A stretch of 5,095 nt of DNA from positions 1 to 5,095 of the forward strand of contig JAEUNV010000675.1 of the NCBI GenBank assembly GCA_016790385.1, read 5' to 3'. Origin of the DNA: Zoogloea sp. Its GTDB lineage: Bacteria > Pseudomonadota > Gammaproteobacteria > Burkholderiales > Rhodocyclaceae. This document shows positions 1 to 5,095 of the stretch, in pieces. The notes beneath the pieces were generated by a model. That model had not been told where the DNA came from, did no database searches, and saw only the letters and a program-made list of their open reading frames with translations. The first letter of the stretch is position 1. Every line of letters begins with the position of its first letter. A program made the translations under genes and the position numbers.

Positions 1-119
1 CCCTCGAACACGGACAGGCCGTAGTGAAGGGAGTGGGTGAGCACGTGGGTGGTCGCTTCGCGCCACGGCACGAGCTTGCCGTCGTACCAGATGAAACCGT
101 CGCGGTCTGCCATTGACAT
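1..119 (-). CDS. ilvE: Branched-chain amino acid aminotransferase, N-terminal part (cut by window edge)
   Basis: Only the first 39 codons are present; the rest lies beyond position 1. The visible protein starts [19 protein letters not shown] and continues through a [11 protein letters not shown] stretch to SVFEG. This is the typical N-terminus of class IV (fold type I in older naming) pyridoxal-phosphate aminotransferases of the IlvE family; E. coli IlvE has the closely similar HVMSHALHYGTSVFEG. By family knowledge the enzyme is cytosolic and interconverts leucine, isoleucine and valine with their 2-oxo acids using glutamate/2-oxoglutarate. The PLP lysine is downstream and cannot be checked. 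The start at 119 is preferred over the in-frame ATG at 113 because a GGAG lies 9 nt before the first and 15 nt before the second. It is transcribed divergently from nudJ. D-amino acid aminotransferase and aminodeoxychorismate lyase share the fold but not this N-terminal wording. Confidence 0.93.
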   Translation of the reverse strand, partial: MSMADRDGFIWYDGKLVPWREATTHVLTHSLHYGLSVFE

Positions 120-128
120 TATGGGTAT

Positions 129-132
129 CTCC
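129..132 (-). promoter_or_regulatory. Ribosome binding site of ilvE
   Basis: GGAG on the minus strand, 9 nt ahead of the ATG at 119. It decides between two closely spaced in-frame ATGs (119 and 113) in favour of the upstream one. Confidence 0.6.
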
Positions 133-159
133 AGCTGAAACAGTGAATTCAAACCCCCG

Positions 160-165
160 ATTCTA
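160..165 (-). promoter_or_regulatory. Candidate -10 element for ilvE
   Basis: TAGAAT on the minus strand matches the sigma-70 -10 consensus at five of six bases. It would put the start of transcription near 153, about 34 nt before the ilvE ATG. I find no good -35 hexamer at a spacing of 16-18 nt, so this is a weak call based on one box and its location. Confidence 0.35.
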
Positions 166-205
166 GCTCAATCCTGCCGGCTGCGGTCCTTCGCTGGGAA
201 GGGGG

Positions 206-211
206 TAAAAT
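206..211 (+). promoter_or_regulatory. Candidate -10 element for the nudJ-mnmA operon
   Basis: TAAAAT (five of six bases of the -10 consensus) within GGTAAAATGC, ending 24 nt before the nudJ ATG. Transcription would start near 218, leaving a leader of only about 18 nt. No convincing -35 is seen at 16-18 nt. A 5-bp inverted repeat (CCTTC 188-192 / GAAGG 198-202, loop 193-197) sits just upstream, where a regulator could bind, but it is too short to claim. The same GGTAAAAT octamer occurs upstream of proS. Confidence 0.45.
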
Positions 212-235
212 GCATCCTTTGTCTGCCGTATCGTC

Positions 236-691
236 ATGAGAAGCTGGAAACCGAATGTCACCGTGGCTGCCGTGGTGGAGCGCGACGGTCGCTTCCTGTT
301 GGTGGAGGAAGAGACCGAGGATGGTTTGCGTTTCAACCAGCCTGCCGGTCATCTCGAGCGGGGCGAATCTTTGCTTGCCGCTGTCGCACGTGAGGCGCTG
401 GAGGAAACTGCCCACGTATTCCGCCCGTCTTTCCTGGTGGGAATCTATCAGTGGCCACGGCCGACGGGTGATGTGACCTATCTGCGTTTTGCCTTTGGCG
501 GCGAGCTGGGTGGTTTCGATCTGGAGCGCCCGCTTGATGTGGGTATCGTGCGCACTGTGTGGATGACGCTTGACGAACTGAAGGTGACCCGGCCGCGCCA
601 CCGCAGCCCCCTGATCCTCCAGTGCTGTGAGGACTACCTCGCCGGGTGTCGATATCCACTGGAGCTGATCCGCCATTACGATGTGTCATGA
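236..691 (+). CDS. nudJ: NudJ-type Nudix hydrolase (phosphatase NudJ)
   Basis: A 151-residue protein, close to the 153 residues of E. coli NudJ. It opens with KPNVTVAAVVERDGRFLLVEE, has NQPAGHLE, and a Nudix box at residues 38-60: Gly38, Glu44, Arg52-Glu53, and the metal-binding pair Glu56-Glu57. The C-terminal part (HRSPLI at about 122-127, then GCRYPLELI at about 137-145) matches the NudJ ending RSPLV...RYPLEMI. Family knowledge: NudJ is a cytosolic Mg-dependent enzyme that removes phosphate from nucleoside di- and triphosphates and from the thiamine precursor HMP pyrophosphate. One oddity is that the Nudix-box glycine after EE is alanine here (Ala59). The ATG is the only possible start, because a TAA lies in frame at 206-208; it has no visible Shine-Dalgarno sequence. 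nudJ next to mnmA is also the E. coli order. The gene ends in an ATGA overlap with the next one. Confidence 0.93.
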   Translation: MRSWKPNVTVAAVVERDGRFLLVEEETEDGLRFNQPAGHLERGESLLAAVAREALEETAHVFRPSFLVGIYQWPRPTGDVTYLRFAFGGELGGFDLERPLDVGIVRTVWMTLDELKVTRPRHRSPLILQCCEDYLAGCRYPLELIRHYDVS

Positions 692-1248
692 AATTCGGCC
701 TTGCGGGAGTGCTTTTGTGGGCGGGCATCGCCTTGGCCGAGGAGCAGGTCACGGTCTGTTTCAATTACGGGTGCGTGGCTCGGCAGGAGGTGACGTTTTC
801 GGAAGCCAGATTAGCGGAACTGGCGGGACGTATGAAGCTGGCGGATACGCCCGTAGCCGAAAGGGCAATCCTCTCTCGCGTGGTCGGCCAGCTGTATCTG
901 TGGGCTGGAGAGCAGTCGCCGATTAGCGCCGACCGCCCTGGCGATTTTCTTGATGATGGTGCCCACGGAATGATGGATTGCATCGATCACGCCGAGACGA
1001 CGACCGGATTCCTGAGAATGATGGAAGGCCGAGGGATGTTGCGTTTTCACGGTGTTGAGCCGATTCGGCGCAGGGTGCGCTGGTTGGTGACCCAGCATTT
1101 TTCGGCAGTGATTCGTGATGTCGGTAGTGAGGCGCCGGAAGCCGGCGCAAGGTTTGTGGTGGATTCGTGGTTTGGGGAGCATGGCGATCCGGCCGTGGTG
1201 TTACCCCTGGAAGAATGGCTGGATGGAGAGGGACCGAATGTCTCGTAA
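688..1248 (+). CDS. Exported protein of unknown function, possible transglutaminase-like fold
   Basis: A 186-residue protein that I cannot name. Residues 1-17 ([17 protein letters not shown]) look like a Sec signal peptide with cleavage after ALA, giving a periplasmic protein of about 169 residues. There is no lipobox cysteine and no later membrane segment. Cys24 and Cys29 (VCFNYGC) near the mature N-terminus could form a disulfide. The best conserved-looking part is [18 protein letters not shown] (95-112), then a likely strand with His137 (TQHFSAVI) and another with Asp159 (RFVVDSWF). That order of Cys98, His137 and Asp159 resembles the triad of transglutaminase-like cysteine enzymes; this is inference. 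I believe similar hypothetical proteins occur in other Proteobacteria. The start at 688 was chosen over an in-frame GTG at 646 because it begins the signal peptide and overlaps the nudJ stop as ATGA. With no Shine-Dalgarno nearby, translation probably depends on nudJ. It overlaps mnmA by 11 bp. Confidence 0.85.
   Translation: MKFGLAGVLLWAGIALAEEQVTVCFNYGCVARQEVTFSEARLAELAGRMKLADTPVAERAILSRVVGQLYLWAGEQSPISADRPGDFLDDGAHGMMDCIDHAETTTGFLRMMEGRGMLRFHGVEPIRRRVRWLVTQHFSAVIRDVGSEAPEAGARFVVDSWFGEHGDPAVVLPLEEWLDGEGPNVS
1225..1233 (+). promoter_or_regulatory. Ribosome binding site of mnmA
   Basis: A purine-rich GGAGAGGGA lies 4 nt before the ATG at 1238, with its GGAG core 9 nt away. It lies inside the end of the upstream gene and fixes the mnmA start at 1238 rather than at the longer open frame that begins at 1115. 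Confidence 0.65.
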
Positions 1249-2350
1249 GCAAAAGGTTGTTGTCGGTATGTCCGGCGGAGTGGATTCGTCTGTGGCGGCA
1301 TTGCTGCTGAAGCAGCAGGGCTATGAAGTGGTCGGCTTGTTCATGAAGAACTGGGAGGACGACGACGACAGCGAATACTGCTCAACTCGGGAGGACTTGG
1401 TCGATGTCGTGTCTGTGGCTGACATGCTGGGCATTGAACTGGAGGTGGTGAATTTCTCGAAGGAGTACAAGGACCGCGTGTTTGCCGACTTCCTGCACGA
1501 GTACGAAGCGGGACGCACACCAAATCCCGACATCCTGTGTAATTCGGAGATCAAGTTCAGGGCCTTCCTGGATCACGCCCTGGCCCTTGGAGCGGACCGC
1601 ATTGCCACGGGTCACTATGCACAGGTGCGCGAATGGACCAATGACGGGCGCACGGAATACCAGCTCCTTAAGGCCGAAGACGGCACCAAGGATCAGAGCT
1701 ACTTCCTGTACCGTCTGAATCAAGCTCAGCTATCCAGAACCCTGTTCCCCATTGGTCACCTCTATAAGCGCGACGTGCGCAAGATGGCGGAGGCTGCCGG
1801 TTTACATGTGCATGCCAAGAAGGACTCCACGGGTATCTGCTTCATCGGTGAGCGCCCTTTCCGGGAGTTTCTTTCCCGCTACCTGCCCGCTCGACCGGGT
1901 GAGATCCGCACGCTGGAGGGCAACAAGGTCATCGGCCAGCATCAGGGCTTGATGCATCACACCATCGGTCAGCGCAAGGGCCTGCAGATTGGTGGCATCA
2001 AAGGCAATCAAGATGACGCGGGGGACCACGAAGCTTGGTATGCGGCGGTCAAGGATGTCGCCAGCAATGTTCTGTACGTTGTGCAAGGGCATGATCATCC
2101 TGCCTTGCTCAAGGACAGGATGGTAGCCGCGGACCTGTCCTGGATCTCGGGTCGTGATCCGCGTACCCATTGGGTATACACGGCCAAGCCGCGCTATCGC
2201 ACACCGGATGCCCCCTGCGAGATTGATGTGCTGGTGGATGGGCGCGCCGAGATTGCCTTTGCCCAGCCCCAGTGGGCGGTGACGCCGGGGCAGAGTGTCG
2301 TGATCTACGAAAGTCGGGTGTGTCTGGGTGGCGGGATCATCGTGGGGTGA
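1238..2350 (+). CDS. mnmA: tRNA-specific 2-thiouridylase MnmA
   Basis: A 370-residue protein (E. coli MnmA has 368) that aligns with the family from end to end by eye. The ATP-binding PP-loop is GMSGGVDSS at residues 10-18. Cys101 in [12 protein letters not shown] and Cys201 in [10 protein letters not shown] correspond to the catalytic pair (Cys102 and Cys199 in E. coli). Other family hallmarks are GLFMKNWE (33-40), TGHYAQ (124-129), KDQSYFLY (151-158) and the C-terminal beta-domain ending CLGGGII (362-368). Known role: in the cytosol it adenylates U34 of tRNA Lys, Glu and Gln and transfers sulfur, delivered by the IscS/Tus relay, to make 2-thiouridine at the wobble base. A run of four aspartates at 41-44 follows NWE where E. 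coli has EEDD. The start is set by homology and by the ribosome binding site. It is the last gene of the nudJ operon and ends before a hairpin. Confidence 0.97.
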   Translation: MSRKQKVVVGMSGGVDSSVAALLLKQQGYEVVGLFMKNWEDDDDSEYCSTREDLVDVVSVADMLGIELEVVNFSKEYKDRVFADFLHEYEAGRTPNPDILCNSEIKFRAFLDHALALGADRIATGHYAQVREWTNDGRTEYQLLKAEDGTKDQSYFLYRLNQAQLSRTLFPIGHLYKRDVRKMAEAAGLHVHAKKDSTGICFIGERPFREFLSRYLPARPGEIRTLEGNKVIGQHQGLMHHTIGQRKGLQIGGIKGNQDDAGDHEAWYAAVKDVASNVLYVVQGHDHPALLKDRMVAADLSWISGRDPRTHWVYTAKPRYRTPDAPCEIDVLVDGRAEIAFAQPQWAVTPGQSVVIYESRVCLGGGIIVG

Positions 2351-2399
2351 GTTCCAGCGCCTGAACGCACAAAAGGGGGGCCTGCCGGGTGGTGTGGGA

Positions 2400-2428
2400 G
2401 GGGAACGGTCAGGATAGCTGACCGCCCC
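2400..2428. terminator. Hairpin between convergent operons, probable bidirectional terminator
   Basis: CGGTCAG at 2406-2412 pairs perfectly with CTGACCG at 2418-2424 around a 5-nt loop (GATAG). The stem can be extended by GGGG 2400-2403 with CCCC 2425-2428 across a two-A bulge (2404-2405). It lies 50 nt past the mnmA stop and 20 nt past the transglycosylase stop. Neither side has the run of T expected of a classical intrinsic terminator, so it may need Rho or mainly protect 3' ends. The rest of the 97-bp gap shows nothing else clear. Confidence 0.5.
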
Positions 2429-2447
2429 TATCTGATACGACCTTGGC

Positions 2448-3077
2448 TCAGGGGTTTTGGGCCAGACGGTAGTTGGGATAGGACCAGTTGTGTTCCCAGG
2501 CGGCACGAACCATGTTTGGATACTCCGGCTTGCCCAGACTCCCGTTATAGCGACCCAGCGCGCGGAAAAGATCACCCTTTTCGATGTCCAGGTAATGTCG
2601 CAGGATTGTGCATCCAAAGCGCAGGTTGGTGCGCATGTGAAACAGGTTGGTGTCTTCGGCGCCGATGAGACGCGCCCAGAAAGGCATCACCTGCATGTAG
2701 CCACGGGCGCCGACCGAAGAAACGGCATATTTCTTGAAGCCGCTTTCCACCTGGATTAAGCCGAGCACGAGCTGTGGGTCAAGGCCCGCCCGGCTGGCTT
2801 CATAGTGCACCGCGCGCAGCAGTTCCGAACGATAGGTTTCATCGGGTATACGCTTGGCAAGGCGCTGCGACATCTCGGATAGCCAGCGTGCCCGCTCCGC
2901 CGAGCGCTGAAAACTCGCGTCAAGGGGCGCCTGATCAGCCACCGCAGCGTGCAGGGCTGCCTGCACGCTTGCGGCAAGGGGCTGATACTGCTGATTGCCG
3001 GCCCAGGCGCCCACCGTCATTCCCCCTAACGACAGGGTAAGGAGGAAGGAGGACAGGGTGCGTTGCAATGCAGGCAT
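2448..3077 (-). CDS. Periplasmic lytic transglycosylase, Slt/MltE-like catalytic domain
   Basis: A 209-residue protein. Residues 1-26 look like a Sec signal peptide (polar start, LSSFLLTLSLGG core, AWA before Gly27); there is no lipobox, so the product should be soluble in the periplasm. A linker of about 60 residues leads into a family-1 lytic transglycosylase domain. The catalytic acid is expected to be Glu111 in LIQVESGF, followed by YAVSSVGARGYMQVMP (117-132), where GLMQ is the common form, and RYNGS (176-180), the usual AYNxG motif. Known chemistry: cleavage of the MurNAc-GlcNAc bond in peptidoglycan with formation of 1,6-anhydro-MurNAc. The protein is far shorter than E. coli Slt70 and has no visible LysM or SPOR domain. 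Its ATG follows the proS stop after three bases, and AAGGG in the proS end is the only Shine-Dalgarno-like sequence, so its translation is probably coupled to proS. The exact subfamily name is not certain. Confidence 0.92.
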   Translation of the reverse strand: MPALQRTLSSFLLTLSLGGMTVGAWAGNQQYQPLAASVQAALHAAVADQAPLDASFQRSAERARWLSEMSQRLAKRIPDETYRSELLRAVHYEASRAGLDPQLVLGLIQVESGFKKYAVSSVGARGYMQVMPFWARLIGAEDTNLFHMRTNLRFGCTILRHYLDIEKGDLFRALGRYNGSLGKPEYPNMVRAAWEHNWSYPNYRLAQNP

Positions 3078-3080
3078 GGG

Positions 3081-4799
3081 TCAGCCCTTCAGTTTGCGAA
3101 TGACGAGCTTGCTCACATCGTCAACGGCCAGTTTGGTGGCTTCTGTATCGCGACGCCCCTGGTACTCGACCACGCCTTCCTTTAAGCCACGCTCGCCAAT
3201 GACGACGCGATGCGGGGTGCCGATCAGCTCATTATCAGCCAGCAGAGAGCCAGGGCGCTCGTCCCGGTCGTCAAGGAAGGCATCGATGCCCGCGCCAATA
3301 AGCTCCGCGTAGAGTGTGTTGGCGGCTTCGCGAACGGTATCTGACTTGGCGTACCCCATAGGAACGATGGCGACTTGGAACGGGGCGATCGCGTCGGGCC
3401 AGATGATGCCCCGAGCATCGTTGTTCTGTTCGATGGCCGCGCCGAGAATGCGCGATACGCCGATTCCGTAGCAGCCCATTTCCATGATCTGTTCCTTGCC
3501 CTGCTCGTTGAGGAACTTGCAGTTGAGCGCTTCAGCATATTTGGTGCGGAGCTGGAAGATGTGCCCGACTTCGATGCCGCGGCAGATCTCCAGGGCACCC
3601 TGTCCGTCGGGTGAAGGGTCGCCCGCCACCACATTGCGCAGGTCGGCCACTTCGGCCTCAGGGAAGTCGCGACCAATGTTCACGCCGGTGTAGTGATGGT
3701 CGTCCTCGTTGGCCCCGGTGATGAAGTCGGCCATGACGGCGACGCTGCGGTCAATTACCACGCGACCCTTGAAGCCGACCGGGCCCAGTGAACCTGCGTT
3801 GGCACCAAACGCGGCAATAATGGCTGCTGGGGAGGCGAAGGTCAGCGGATTCTTCACGCCAGCGATCTTCTGAGCCTTGACTTCGTTCAGTTCGTGGTCG
3901 CCACGCAGAAGCAGCAGTACGGGTTTGCTGCCTGTGCTGTCGTCACCATCTACGACGATAGCCTTGACGGTTTGAGTGGCAGGCACCTTGAGAAAGGCCG
4001 CCAGCTCGTCGATGGTCTTGACACCCGGTGTGTGCACTTTGGAAAGTGCCGCTGTTGCGGCCGGGCGCAGCGTGGTGGGCGCCAGCGCTTCGGCGAGCTC
4101 CACGTTGGCGGCGTAGTCGGATGTTGGGCAGTAGGCAATGTCGTCTTCGCCTGTTTCTGCTATGACGTGGAATTCATGGGAGCCCGTGCCTCCAATGGAG
4201 CCGGTGTCGGCGGCCACCGCACGGAACTTCAGGCCGAGGCGGTTGAAGATGCGATGGTAGGTATCGTACATGTTGCGGTACTCCCGCTGCAGATCCTCGA
4301 AGGAGCTGTGGAAGGAATAGCCGTCTTTCATCAGGAACTCACGTCCGCGCATGACTCCAAAGCGCGGCCGGATCTCGTCACGGAACTTCATCTGCACCTG
4401 ATAGAAGTGCTTGGGCAGTTGCCGGTAGCTCCTCAGATCACGGCGAACAACATCGGTGATGACCTCCTCGTGGGTCGGGCCAATGACAAAATCCCGGTCG
4501 TGACGGTCCTTGAAACGCAGCAGTTCCGGGCCGTAGAAATCCCAGCGCCCGGATTCCTGCCAGAGTTCGGCGGGTTGCACCGCAGGCATCAGCAACTCGA
4601 TGGCTCCGGCGCGATTCATCTCTTCCTTCACGATCGCCTCAACCTTGCGCAGGGCACGGAGGCCGAGAGGCATCCAGGTATAGATACCGCCCGCGAGCCG
4701 TTTGATCAGGCCCGCCCGCATCATGAGCTTGTGACTGATGACTTCGGCGTCGGACGGGGCTTCCTTGAGGGTCGAAAGAAAGAACTGGGAGGCACGCAT
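3081..4799 (-). CDS. proS: Prolyl-tRNA synthetase, bacterial type with editing domain
   Basis: A 572-residue protein, the same length as E. coli ProRS, starting [20 protein letters not shown]. It is a class II cytosolic synthetase that activates proline and charges tRNA-Pro. The catalytic core shows GPTHEEV (107-113, the TxE proline-binding loop), motif 2 around [13 protein letters not shown] (139-151), and motif 3 at 442-457 (GCYGIGVSR with Arg450). Between motifs 2 and 3 lies the YbaK-like INS domain (roughly 225-400), which by family knowledge deacylates Ala-tRNA-Pro. Lys279 and His369 fall at the same positions as the residues reported as important for editing in E. coli, so editing looks intact. 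The anticodon-binding domain is at about 472-572 (FQVAIVPMG onwards). The ATG is fixed by homology; the Shine-Dalgarno is weak (GGA about 10 nt upstream). It is the first gene of a two-gene operon with the transglycosylase and is divergent from rppH. Confidence 0.98.
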   Translation of the reverse strand: MRASQFFLSTLKEAPSDAEVISHKLMMRAGLIKRLAGGIYTWMPLGLRALRKVEAIVKEEMNRAGAIELLMPAVQPAELWQESGRWDFYGPELLRFKDRHDRDFVIGPTHEEVITDVVRRDLRSYRQLPKHFYQVQMKFRDEIRPRFGVMRGREFLMKDGYSFHSSFEDLQREYRNMYDTYHRIFNRLGLKFRAVAADTGSIGGTGSHEFHVIAETGEDDIAYCPTSDYAANVELAEALAPTTLRPAATAALSKVHTPGVKTIDELAAFLKVPATQTVKAIVVDGDDSTGSKPVLLLLRGDHELNEVKAQKIAGVKNPLTFASPAAIIAAFGANAGSLGPVGFKGRVVIDRSVAVMADFITGANEDDHHYTGVNIGRDFPEAEVADLRNVVAGDPSPDGQGALEICRGIEVGHIFQLRTKYAEALNCKFLNEQGKEQIMEMGCYGIGVSRILGAAIEQNNDARGIIWPDAIAPFQVAIVPMGYAKSDTVREAANTLYAELIGAGIDAFLDDRDERPGSLLADNELIGTPHRVVIGERGLKEGVVEYQGRRDTEATKLAVDDVSKLVIRKLKG

Positions 4800-4825
4800 G
4801 GACCGGATCCGTTGAAAGTACAGCC

Positions 4826-4831
4826 TATAAT
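4826..4831 (+). promoter_or_regulatory. Perfect TATAAT on the plus strand, candidate -10 for rppH
   Basis: TATAAT matches the -10 consensus exactly and points toward rppH, which would give a leader of about 118 nt. The only -35-like hexamer nearby, TTGAAA at 4812-4817, is 8 nt away, too close for sigma-70, and the usual spacing shows nothing. It may equally be the AT-rich half of the proS promoter. Apart from this box and the rppH ribosome binding site, the 156-bp region 4800-4955 shows only an 8-bp palindrome (4804-4811) just upstream of proS. Confidence 0.3.
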
Positions 4832-4835
4832 TTTA
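4830..4835 (-). promoter_or_regulatory. Candidate -10 element for proS
   Basis: TAAAAT on the minus strand (five of six consensus bases), within GGTAAAATTATAGG. It lies 30 nt before the proS ATG, giving a predicted start near 4823. No good -35 is found at the usual spacing. It overlaps a TATAAT on the other strand. Confidence 0.45.
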
Positions 4836-4943
4836 CCGTGCACTGGGCTGACTGGCTGCGCTTGTCGTGTGACGCACCGAATCGGGGCGTTGTTCTTTCG
4901 CGACAGGGTGAAATGTGGAAGAATTCCGGCCAGTTCATGAATT

Positions 4944-4948
4944 AAAGG
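4944..4948 (+). promoter_or_regulatory. Ribosome binding site of rppH
   Basis: AAAGG lies 7 nt before the ATG at 4956, a normal distance, and supports that start. Confidence 0.55.
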
Positions 4949-4955
4949 TTGCAAC

Positions 4956-5095
4956 ATGCTCGACCGTGAAGGCTACAGGCCTAACGTCGGCATCATTCTG
5001 GTGAATGCGCGCAACGAAGTTTTCTGGGGCAAACGGATACGAGAACATTCCTGGCAGTTTCCGCAAGGCGGAATCAAGCACGGCGAATCGCCGGA
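4956..5095 (+). CDS. rppH: RNA pyrophosphohydrolase RppH, N-terminal part (cut by window edge)
   Basis: The first 46 codons are visible. The start [17 protein letters not shown], then [18 protein letters not shown], is the RppH signature; E. coli has [12 protein letters not shown] and [10 protein letters not shown]. The Nudix box begins at Gly38 with Glu44 in place (QGGIKHGES); the REXXEE part lies beyond the window. Known role: it converts the 5' triphosphate of mRNAs to a monophosphate in the cytosol, which opens them to RNase E decay. The wording LDREGYRPN and FWGKR is what I associate with betaproteobacterial members. It is divergent from proS and has its own ribosome binding site. Dinucleoside polyphosphate hydrolysis was the earlier name for this family (NudH). 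The catalytic glutamates cannot be checked here. Confidence 0.95.
   Translation, partial: MLDREGYRPNVGIILVNARNEVFWGKRIREHSWQFPQGGIKHGESP

Noticed and set aside
188..202. Short inverted repeat CCTTC/GAAGG upstream of nudJ as an operator
   Set aside because: Five base pairs around a 5-nt loop are expected by chance in G+C-rich DNA, and no known regulator site is recognisable.
149..676. Open frame of 175 codons on the minus strand, opposite nudJ
   Set aside because: It is antisense to a recognised Nudix gene and covers its whole catalytic motif; the translated sequence resembles no family I know.
646..687. GTG at 646 as an upstream start for the exported protein
   Set aside because: It would place 14 polar residues ahead of a clear signal peptide and lengthen the overlap with nudJ to 46 bp. 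ATG 688 gives a standard ATGA overlap.
1115..1237. Upstream ATG at 1115 as the mnmA start
   Set aside because: It would add 41 residues without similarity to the MnmA family, entirely within the preceding gene. ATG 1238 has a strong ribosome binding site and matches the family N-terminus.
1358..1370. Short GAC tandem run
   Set aside because: It encodes the acidic DDDD stretch after NWE in MnmA, where E. coli also has acidic residues; it is coding sequence, not a repeat element.
1802..2617. Open frame of 271 codons on the minus strand, opposite mnmA and reaching into the transglycosylase
   Set aside because: It overlaps two well-supported genes and the hairpin between them, and shows no domain or start signal of its own.
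3894..4940. Long open frame of 348 codons on the plus strand, opposite proS
   Set aside because: It lies almost wholly antisense to a clearly conserved proS. The protein reads as low-information His/Val/Gly-rich sequence with no recognisable motif, which is typical of reverse-strand open frames in G+C-rich genes.

Overview
This window looks like ordinary chromosomal DNA of a betaproteobacterium with a fairly high G+C content. The basis is how the proteins read. The RppH start ([14 protein letters not shown], then WQFPQGG) and the IlvE start ([19 protein letters not shown]) match the forms I know from betaproteobacteria better than the E. coli or Pseudomonas forms. A lytic transglycosylase directly downstream of proS is also an arrangement I associate with that class. 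No database search was possible, so the placement rests on recognition only.

Layout. Positions 1-119 (minus) hold the first 39 codons of ilvE, a branched-chain amino acid aminotransferase. A 116-bp divergent intergenic region follows, with a candidate -10 element for each direction. Positions 236-2350 (plus) form a tight three-gene operon whose genes overlap by 4 and 11 bp: nudJ (Nudix phosphatase), an unnamed exported protein of 186 residues, and mnmA (tRNA 2-thiouridylase). A 97-bp convergent gap carries a GC-rich hairpin that probably ends transcription from both sides. Positions 4799-2448 (minus) form a second operon: proS (bacterial-type prolyl-tRNA synthetase with an editing domain), then after 3 nt a periplasmic lytic transglycosylase. 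A 156-bp divergent region follows. Positions 4956-5095 (plus) hold the first 46 codons of rppH (RNA 5' pyrophosphohydrolase), cut by the window end.

The genes are mostly housekeeping: amino acid metabolism (ilvE), nucleotide and RNA 5'-end phosphate chemistry (nudJ, rppH), tRNA function (mnmA, proS) and cell wall turnover (transglycosylase). nudJ next to mnmA is also seen in E. coli. Here an exported protein gene has been placed between them, and it is the only gene whose function I cannot name. I see no mobile element, CRISPR array, prophage, tRNA or rRNA gene, and no sign of a new multi-gene system. The most interesting item is the exported protein, which has a Cys/His/Asp spacing that resembles transglutaminase-like or papain-like enzymes.
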